From contig JAFMKX010000037.1 of assembly GCA_017852615.1 (NCBI GenBank), positions 1 to 10,641 on the forward strand: a DNA stretch of 10,641 nucleotides, in the 5' to 3' direction. Position 1 is the first letter of the stretch. Each line of letters begins with the position of its first letter. This DNA comes from Pontimonas sp. GTDB lineage: Bacteria > Actinomycetota > Actinomycetes > Actinomycetales > Microbacteriaceae. This document shows, one piece after another, positions 5,389-10,641 of the stretch. Position numbers and translations under genes: made by a program. Below the pieces are notes generated by a model, which was not told where the DNA came from, did no database searches, and saw only the letters and a list, made by a program, of their open reading frames with translations.

Positions 5389-7141
5389 TACTGCAGAACT
5401 TTCCCTGATTAGCTGGCTTGCTTCTCGCACGCGTGCCCAATGGAGCACTTTGGCGAACCTTCGCGGTCTCACCCCGAATGATTCTCGAGGGCTCACCACA
5501 GCGGCCCGACGCTTGCAAGAGCCAGACAACGTCGCCGCTGCACTGGCGGACATGCGCAGAGAAGATCTGCTCGTCTTGCGCAGAGTAGGGAACTCTCACC
5601 CCCTCTCCGGCGACGTGTGCCCCCTGGAACTTCGGGGGTTGGTCGACACCCGAGAAGAGTCCCCCCAACTCTTGTGTGAGCACACGTATCTCGAGATTCT
5701 GGAGGAGATTGACGCCTCAGCTTCCGCCCCCGAGCATCCCCCCGCACCCGAGCTCAGCGCTGGCGAGTCGGTCGCAGCAGCCACCGCCACCTGGGCGAGC
5801 ATGTGTCAACTCGATGAGTTAGTGCAGGCCATCGCGGAGACCACCGTGAGCGCTAAGGACGGCGTGGCCAATGCCACAGGCGTGAAAAATCTGAGCGCTG
5901 AACTCGGTGGTGGCTATGACATCGAGCGCCTGATTAGTGTGGCGCTTCACGCCCAGCTCATTGCTGGCGTCAATGGAGTGCTGGTTCCCACGAGCAAGGG
6001 GGCGTCATGGCGAAGCCTAGATATCGCCCAGAAGTGGGTAGTTCTTGCCACGAGCTGGTGGGCCACGGCGCCCACGTGGCTTCGCCACAGCGTGTCGATG
6101 TTTCCCGCCTCGAGCTGGAGCTCACCGTGGGCGGGCGTCATTAAGTTTCATTTCCCCTTGGCACACAGCGACGAAGCCCTCCAGGAATGGGACAAAGGCG
6201 CTGAGCTTGTGGGACTTCTTCGCGGTCGCATTCCCACGCCCTGGGCTCGCGCTCTCTGGGATGAATCCGCTATGCCCGCAAAGGATCCAGCAGAGCTCTT
6301 AGCTGCGAGCCTGCCCGAGGTGGCCCCTGGTGTGTATGCGAATGAAGATTTCACCTTTCTGGCTTCTGGTCCTCTTTCGTCGACTCTGCGCTTGAGAATG
6401 GACACTCTGGCGGTGCGGGAATTGGGGGGACTTATTCCTCGCTATCGCCTCACCGGTGCGTCCCTCATGCGAGCCCTTCACCGCGGCGTAGCCGCAGCGG
6501 ACATCCTTCCGCAGGTGAGGCAGGCGTCGCTTAACCCCGTGCCTCCCTCTGTCGAAGCGCTCATCGACGATGTCACCCGCAAAGCTCACGATCGTGAGCT
6601 GCGCACCAGCCCCGCAGGCACGGTAATCAGCCTGGCCAACCCCGAGTTGGCCGCCGAGCTTCTGAGGGACCCGGCCCTGGTGGTGCTCGGTTTGCAGCAG
6701 GTGAGTGACCGAGAACTGCAATCGTCGTGGCCCATAGAGCGGGTGTTACACACCTTGATGGGGTGTTCCTATCTCGCATTGATTGTTGATGAGGCCGGCA
6801 TCCCCGTCTCGCCCCCCACCTCCGAGGTTCACCCTGAGGTGGATGAGGGTTCTGATGCTCTCGAACACGCTCTGGATGAACTCTGCGCCACGATTGAAGA
6901 ATCCGCGCGACTGGGAGTTCCCCCCGGCTTTGGCAGCATCATCGAAGTGGCGACAAAGAGCAAAACTCCGCTAGAAATCGACGTCACGATGCCTGATGGC
7001 ACCACCGTGACCCATGTCATGGAGCCCCGCTCGCTCACCGGTGGGCGATTGCGTGGGGTGGAGATCAAGAATTCGATTGAGCGAACCCTGCCCATTTCGC
7101 GCATCACGAGTGTTCGCCCTGCACCCTTAACCACCGAGTAG
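5375..7141 (+). CDS. Helicase_C_3 / XPB-Ssl2 N-terminal-like domain protein, partner of XPB
   Basis: A 588-residue protein resembling mycobacterial Rv0862c, which sits beside the XPB helicase gene there too. It has no ATPase motifs. The N-terminal part (LISWLASRTRAQWSTLANLRG) begins a long helical region. About residues 410-475 match the Helicase_C_3 domain (ISLANPELAAELLRDPAL, then ERVLHTLMGCSYLALIVDE), which is related to the N-terminal domain of eukaryotic XPB. The C-terminus (about 523-582, with LEIDVTMPDGTTVTHVMEP and RTLPISRITSV) looks like a WYL-type beta fold, a ligand- or nucleic-acid-sensing module in other proteins. The ATG at 5375 is used, with AGG five bases upstream; it overlaps the preceding gene by 14 bases. 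It probably assists the XPB helicase in DNA repair or transcription-coupled processes, an inference from pairing. Product class firm, mechanism unknown. Confidence 0.85.
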   Translation: MALPSTAELSLISWLASRTRAQWSTLANLRGLTPNDSRGLTTAARRLQEPDNVAAALADMRREDLLVLRRVGNSHPLSGDVCPLELRGLVDTREESPQLLCEHTYLEILEEIDASASAPEHPPAPELSAGESVAAATATWASMCQLDELVQAIAETTVSAKDGVANATGVKNLSAELGGGYDIERLISVALHAQLIAGVNGVLVPTSKGASWRSLDIAQKWVVLATSWWATAPTWLRHSVSMFPASSWSSPWAGVIKFHFPLAHSDEALQEWDKGAELVGLLRGRIPTPWARALWDESAMPAKDPAELLAASLPEVAPGVYANEDFTFLASGPLSSTLRLRMDTLAVRELGGLIPRYRLTGASLMRALHRGVAAADILPQVRQASLNPVPPSVEALIDDVTRKAHDRELRTSPAGTVISLANPELAAELLRDPALVVLGLQQVSDRELQSSWPIERVLHTLMGCSYLALIVDEAGIPVSPPTSEVHPEVDEGSDALEHALDELCATIEESARLGVPPGFGSIIEVATKSKTPLEIDVTMPDGTTVTHVMEPRSLTGGRLRGVEIKNSIERTLPISRITSVRPAPLTTE

Positions 7142-7170
7142 GGCGCCCACTCACACTCAGCTCCACGGTC

Positions 7171-7176
7171 TAGGCT
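7171..7176 (+). promoter_or_regulatory. Candidate -10 element for XPB helicase
   Basis: TAGGCT at 7171-7176 fits TANNNT and lies eight bases before the ATG at 7185, in the 43-base gap after the Helicase_C_3 gene. No ribosome-binding site is seen before this ATG, so a short-leader or leaderless transcript could start here in addition to read-through from upstream. No -35 is evident. Confidence 0.4.
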
Positions 7177-7184
7177 GGTTGGTT

Positions 7185-8870
7185 ATGAATCCCGACGGTC
7201 CCCTCATTGTCCAAAGTGATCGCACCGTCTTATTAGAAGTCGCCCACCTACTCGCAGAACGTGCTCGCCACGCGTTAGCTGTCTTTGCCGATCTTGAGCG
7301 AGCACCCGAGCACATCCACACCTATCGCATTACTCGCCTGGGTCTGTGGAACGCTCGTGCCGCTGGACACACCACCGAAGAAATTCTGGGCACGCTCGAA
7401 GAGTTCTCGAAATTCCCTGTTCCTCCGGGGATTTCCGAAGAGATCACCGACACGATTCGTCGCTACGGCCAAATCGACATTACCCGCGAGGGTGAGGAAC
7501 TTTTTCTCCACTGCCACGACGCCGCCATTGAGGCAGAGATCACGCGCACGGCCAAAATTGCTGATTTATTGGGACCGCGCGATGACCAGGGTCGGTTTCC
7601 TTTAGCCGCCTGGTCCCGAGGCCTGATTAAGCAAGAACTGCTCAAGCGCGGGTGGCCCGCCGCTGATCATGCAGGCTTCACGAACGGCACTCCCCACGAT
7701 ATTTCCTTGGCCCAGGGCAGCTGGGACCTTCGTCACTACCAAATCGAGGCCGTGAAACGTTTTTGCGAGAGCGGTTCGGGTGTGGTGGTGTTGCCCTGTG
7801 GTGCGGGGAAAACCCTCGTGGGCGCCGGTGTGATGGCGCAGCTCGATACGAGCACCCTGATTTTGGTGACCAACACGGTCTCAGCCCGTCAGTGGCGCGA
7901 TGAACTTCTGGCCCGCACCGACCTCACCGAGGACGACATCGGGGAGTATTCCGGTGTGGTCAAAGACATCAAGCCCGTCACGATCGCCAGTTACACCATC
8001 ATGGCCGCCAAGCGTAAAGGTGAATTTGCTCACCTTGGTGTCCTGGATGCTAAGAACTGGGGTCTGGTGATCTATGACGAGGTTCACCTTCTTCCCGCAC
8101 CGGTGTTTCAACTCACTGCTCAACTTCAAGCCAGGCGTCGGCTGGGACTCACGGCCACCCTGGTGCGAGAAGACGGTCGCGAAGGTGATGTCTTCAGCCT
8201 GATTGGTCCTAAACGCTTTGATGTTCCCTGGAAAGAACTCGAATCTCAGGGATATATTGCCCCGGCGACCTGTGTCGAGGTGCGCCTTGACCTTCCCCGG
8301 GAGGAGCGACTGGACTATGCCTCCAGCACAGACAAAGAACGCTTCCGTTTAGCGTCCACCTCTCCGTCGAAAAGCACGCTCGTCAAAGAATTACTGGAGC
8401 TTCATCCCGGGGTCCCCACGTTGATTATCGGCACCTACTTAGAACAAATCGAGACTCTGTCCCAGGAGCTTGACCTGCCCATGATCACGGGCTCAACCCC
8501 TGTTCCCGAACGCGAAAAGCTGTATGCGCAATTTCGCAGTGGAGAGATTACCCGCCTTGTGGTGTCCAAAGTCGCGAACTTTTCCATCGACTTACCAGAA
8601 GCCGCTGTGGCTATACAGGTCTCAGGTTCTTTTGGCTCGAGGCAGGAAGAGGCACAACGATTGGGCAGAATTTTGCGTCCCAAGGAAGACGGTCGCCCCG
8701 CCACTTTTTACACCCTGGTGGCCCGCGACACGGTGGATCAAGATTTTGCCTTGAATCGACAAAGATTCCTCGCCGAACAGGGGTACTCCTACAGCATCAT
8801 TGACGCTGCCGACATACCGACCAAGGTGCCCCTTTTGCATTCAGACAACATTCAGGAATCTCCCAGATAA
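7185..8870 (+). CDS. xpb: DNA repair helicase XPB (ERCC3 family), SF2
   Basis: A 561-residue superfamily 2, 3'-5' DNA helicase of the bacterial XPB type (Rv0861c-like). The N-terminal part (about 1-175) holds the helicase-associated and damage-recognition-like regions. Then LRHYQIEAVKRF (Q-motif-like), Walker A PCGAGKT (204-210, K209), Walker B DEVH (298-301), motif III LTATL followed by the XPB-specific RED motif (R328-E329-D330), and, in the second RecA fold, SKVANFSIDLPEA and motif VI QRLGRILRPK (Q491, R492, R495). All catalytic motifs are intact. The protein should unwind DNA at lesions or open duplexes using ATP. The ATG at 7185 is preferred; an in-frame TTG at 7179 would add two residues. 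It follows the Helicase_C_3 gene by 43 bases and ends seven bases before the response regulator. Confidence 0.95.
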   Translation: MNPDGPLIVQSDRTVLLEVAHLLAERARHALAVFADLERAPEHIHTYRITRLGLWNARAAGHTTEEILGTLEEFSKFPVPPGISEEITDTIRRYGQIDITREGEELFLHCHDAAIEAEITRTAKIADLLGPRDDQGRFPLAAWSRGLIKQELLKRGWPAADHAGFTNGTPHDISLAQGSWDLRHYQIEAVKRFCESGSGVVVLPCGAGKTLVGAGVMAQLDTSTLILVTNTVSARQWRDELLARTDLTEDDIGEYSGVVKDIKPVTIASYTIMAAKRKGEFAHLGVLDAKNWGLVIYDEVHLLPAPVFQLTAQLQARRRLGLTATLVREDGREGDVFSLIGPKRFDVPWKELESQGYIAPATCVEVRLDLPREERLDYASSTDKERFRLASTSPSKSTLVKELLELHPGVPTLIIGTYLEQIETLSQELDLPMITGSTPVPEREKLYAQFRSGEITRLVVSKVANFSIDLPEAAVAIQVSGSFGSRQEEAQRLGRILRPKEDGRPATFYTLVARDTVDQDFALNRQRFLAEQGYSYSIIDAADIPTKVPLLHSDNIQESPR

Positions 8871-8871
8871 T
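8842..8871 (+). promoter_or_regulatory. Candidate internal promoter for the response regulator
   Basis: GATAAT at 8866-8871 (five of six matches to TATAAT) lies six bases before the ATG at 8878 and overlaps the helicase TAA at 8868-8870. CAGACA at 8842-8847 is a fair -35 with an 18-base spacer. This would give a leaderless transcript and let the two-component genes be expressed apart from the helicase. GGGG only two bases before the ATG is too close to be a good ribosome-binding site. Confidence 0.45.
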
Positions 8872-8877
8872 GGGGTC

Positions 8878-9570
8878 ATGGCTGATGGACCGAAAATACT
8901 TATCGTTGATGACGAACCCAATATTCGCGACCTTTTGACCACAAGCCTGCGCTTTGCAGGCTTTGCGGTTCGGGCCGTGGCAACGGGTGCGCAGACTATT
9001 TCTGCGGTGCTGGAAGAAGAGCCCGACCTGATCGTGCTCGATGTGATGCTGCCCGATATCAACGGGTTTGGGGTCACCAAGAGACTGCGATCGAGTGGCT
9101 ACACCTGCCCCATTTTGTTTCTCACCGCCAAAGATTCCACCGAGGATAAAATCACCGGCCTCACCGTGGGTGGCGATGACTATGTGACCAAGCCTTTTAG
9201 CTTGGATGAAATTGTGGCGCGCATCAAAGCGATTCTTCGTCGCACGCTCAACGAAGAAGATGATGCGATGATTCGCGTCGGGCAACTCTCGATGGATCAA
9301 GACACCCATGAGGTCTTTATCGGCTCCATTCCCATCGAGCTCTCCCCCACCGAGTTCAAGCTCTTGCGCTATTTGATGCTCAACCCCAGCCGCGTCTTGT
9401 CAAAGGCCCAAATCCTCGACCACGTGTGGGAATACGACTTCAACGGGGACGCCGGCATCGTCGAAAGCTACGTGTCGTATTTGCGTCGCAAGCTTGACCC
9501 CCACACCCCAGAGCCTCTGATTCAGACCAAGCGAGGCTTTGGCTACATGCTCAAGGCCGACAAAGCGTAA
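8878..9570 (+). CDS. OmpR/PhoB-family response regulator (PhoP/TrcR-like)
   Basis: A 230-residue two-component regulator. The receiver domain (about 5-115) has the acidic pair D11/D12, the phosphoacceptor D55 in DLIVLDVMLPD, T83, and K105 in VTKPF. The C-terminal winged helix (about 135-228) includes IELSPTEFKLLRYL, the recognition helix region HVWEYDF then GIVESYVSYLRRKLD, and the wing QTKRGFGYML. The closest match by eye is the PhoP/TrcR type of actinobacteria (HVWRYDF...VESYVSYLRRK). The start at 8878 begins MADGPKILIVDDEP, the normal position relative to the first beta strand; longer frames run into the helicase gene. It is followed after four bases by its sensor kinase, so the pair is surely cognate. 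Targets and stimulus are unknown; phosphate, pH or envelope stress are typical for relatives. Confidence 0.95.
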   Translation: MADGPKILIVDDEPNIRDLLTTSLRFAGFAVRAVATGAQTISAVLEEEPDLIVLDVMLPDINGFGVTKRLRSSGYTCPILFLTAKDSTEDKITGLTVGGDDYVTKPFSLDEIVARIKAILRRTLNEEDDAMIRVGQLSMDQDTHEVFIGSIPIELSPTEFKLLRYLMLNPSRVLSKAQILDHVWEYDFNGDAGIVESYVSYLRRKLDPHTPEPLIQTKRGFGYMLKADKA

Positions 9571-9574
9571 CCCC

Positions 9575-10641
9575 ATGCACCAGCGCCTCGCGCTTTGGTG
9601 GGAATCCACCTCACTTCGCTCCAAAATAACCGGAGCGAGTGTCTTGGTCATCACCCTGGCGCTGTTTGGCATCGGGGTGGGCACGGTCACCACCGTGCAG
9701 CGCTACCTCCTGGACGAAGTCGATCGCAAAATTGTGGATGTCTCTCTGGGCTTGCCCAGCCAGCTTTCCCTGGGTGATTTCTCCACCTTCGACACCACCG
9801 GTGGTTCGGGAGCCCGCAGTAGTTTCTTCCTGGCCGCCATTTCGCGCGATGGCGAGACGCTAGCGAGCAACCTCAACGACTGGGGAAGCGACTACCAGCC
9901 CGACCTCAGCGGCCTCACGCGCGGGTGGGTGCTGAATAATCCAGAACCGACCATTGTCCCCAGCCTCGATGGCGACACGGAATGGCGCGTTCACACCTTC
10001 ACTCTGCGCATCGTGCAAGAGGCCGCTATGACCCAAGAGGCGGCGACACTGGTCGTCGGAGTCGATCTAGCGGAAAGCCGAGCGACCGTCGGTAACTTTG
10101 CCTCCATTTTTCTCTCCTTTGGCATCGTCGCCATCATTTTGAGCGCAGCCTTGACCCGCGTTCTTCTGACCACCACACTGCGTCCGCTTCGCGAAGTCGA
10201 GCAAACCGCCGCTCGGTTCGCCGGAGGTGACTTTTCCCAGCGCTTAGGTGGGGCAACCCCCAACACGGAGGTTGGCCGCCTGGCCCGTTCCCTCAACACC
10301 ATGCTCAGCCGCATCGACCGAGCTTTTGCCGATCGCGCCGACACCATTGCCCAGATGCGCCGCTTTGTCGGCGATGCTAGCCATGAACTGCGCACGCCCT
10401 TGGTCTCAGTGCGCGGATATGCGGAGCTCTATCGCATGGGAGCGCTCACGAAAAAAGCGGATGTTGCACAGGCGATGGAACGTATTGAAAAAGAAGCCGA
10501 GCGCATGACCACGCTCGTGACCGACCTGCTCGAACTAGCCCGATTAGACGAAGCCAAACCGTTGGATCTAGCGCCGGTGAACCTGATCTCTCTCGCGTGT
10601 GACGCAGCACTGGATGCCGGCGCCAGCGCTCCCAGTCGCAC
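9575..10641 (+). CDS. Sensor histidine kinase, 3' end cut by window edge
   Basis: The frame is open from the ATG at 9575 to the edge (355 codons seen). The order of parts is that of a membrane sensor kinase: TM1 about residues 18-41 (ITGASVLVITLALFGIGVG), an extracytoplasmic sensor region of about 130 residues, TM2 about 175-193 (FASIFLSFGIVAIILSAAL), a HAMP linker about 195-248 with the conserved RPLREVE proline, then a HisKA domain with the H-box FVGDASHELRTPL, phosphoacceptor H270. The ATP-binding HATPase domain lies beyond the window. It should phosphorylate D55 of the regulator encoded four bases upstream. The start is fixed by the short gap after the regulator stop; there is no ribosome-binding site, so translation is probably coupled. 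The sensor region resembles no ligand-binding fold I can name, so the signal is unknown. Confidence 0.93.
   Translation, partial: MHQRLALWWESTSLRSKITGASVLVITLALFGIGVGTVTTVQRYLLDEVDRKIVDVSLGLPSQLSLGDFSTFDTTGGSGARSSFFLAAISRDGETLASNLNDWGSDYQPDLSGLTRGWVLNNPEPTIVPSLDGDTEWRVHTFTLRIVQEAAMTQEAATLVVGVDLAESRATVGNFASIFLSFGIVAIILSAALTRVLLTTTLRPLREVEQTAARFAGGDFSQRLGGATPNTEVGRLARSLNTMLSRIDRAFADRADTIAQMRRFVGDASHELRTPLVSVRGYAELYRMGALTKKADVAQAMERIEKEAERMTTLVTDLLELARLDEAKPLDLAPVNLISLACDAALDAGASAPSR

Noticed and set aside
8797..9309. 170-codon minus-strand ORF opposite the response regulator
   Set aside because: It lies wholly antisense to a clear receiver-domain gene and shows no recognisable domain or ribosome-binding site.
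1..10641. CRISPR array, insertion sequence, prophage, plasmid origin or biosynthetic cluster
   Set aside because: No regularly spaced repeats, transposase or integrase motifs, terminal repeats or phage genes were seen; gene content is chromosomal housekeeping.

Overview
The window reads as a stretch of actinobacterial chromosome, most likely from the family Microbacteriaceae. The evidence is the gene content and order: a DtxR/IdeR-type iron regulator whose metal ligands fall at the same residue numbers as in DtxR; a mycobacterial-type phosphoserine aminotransferase; DUF3027 next to a long cold-shock protein; a bacterial XPB helicase paired with its Helicase_C_3 partner; and a PhoP/TrcR-like two-component system. 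The compact layout and moderately high GC fit a streamlined aquatic member such as the Luna-type clades, but that placement is an inference.

Layout, left to right. A tRNA-Arg(CCT) on the minus strand is cut by the left edge. A GT1-type glycosyltransferase (plus strand) converges on an HNH endonuclease (minus strand), and their stop codons share bases. A gap of about 250 bases, the longest non-coding stretch in the window, holds hairpins and an intrinsic terminator on the minus strand. It may carry a small RNA, a long dtxR 3' end or a tiny ORF. Next come dtxR (minus) and serC (plus), divergent around a DtxR-box-like sequence. serC converges on a minus-strand csp-DUF3027 pair. Divergent from csp is a plus-strand run: small two-TM membrane protein, Helicase_C_3 protein, XPB helicase, OmpR-family response regulator, and a sensor histidine kinase cut by the right edge.

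How the genes fit together. The regulator probably senses iron and represses itself through the upstream box. csp and DUF3027 overlap and are probably translated together. The XPB helicase and its partner form a conserved actinobacterial DNA-repair pair. The response regulator and kinase are a cognate pair encoded 4 bases apart. Several plus-strand genes have a -10-like hexamer exactly six bases before the start codon and no good ribosome-binding site, so leaderless mRNAs look common here.

I see no mobile element, CRISPR array, phage gene or defence island. This is mostly an ordinary housekeeping region. Its least explained parts are the structured gap between the HNH gene and dtxR and the acidic tail of the DUF3027 protein.
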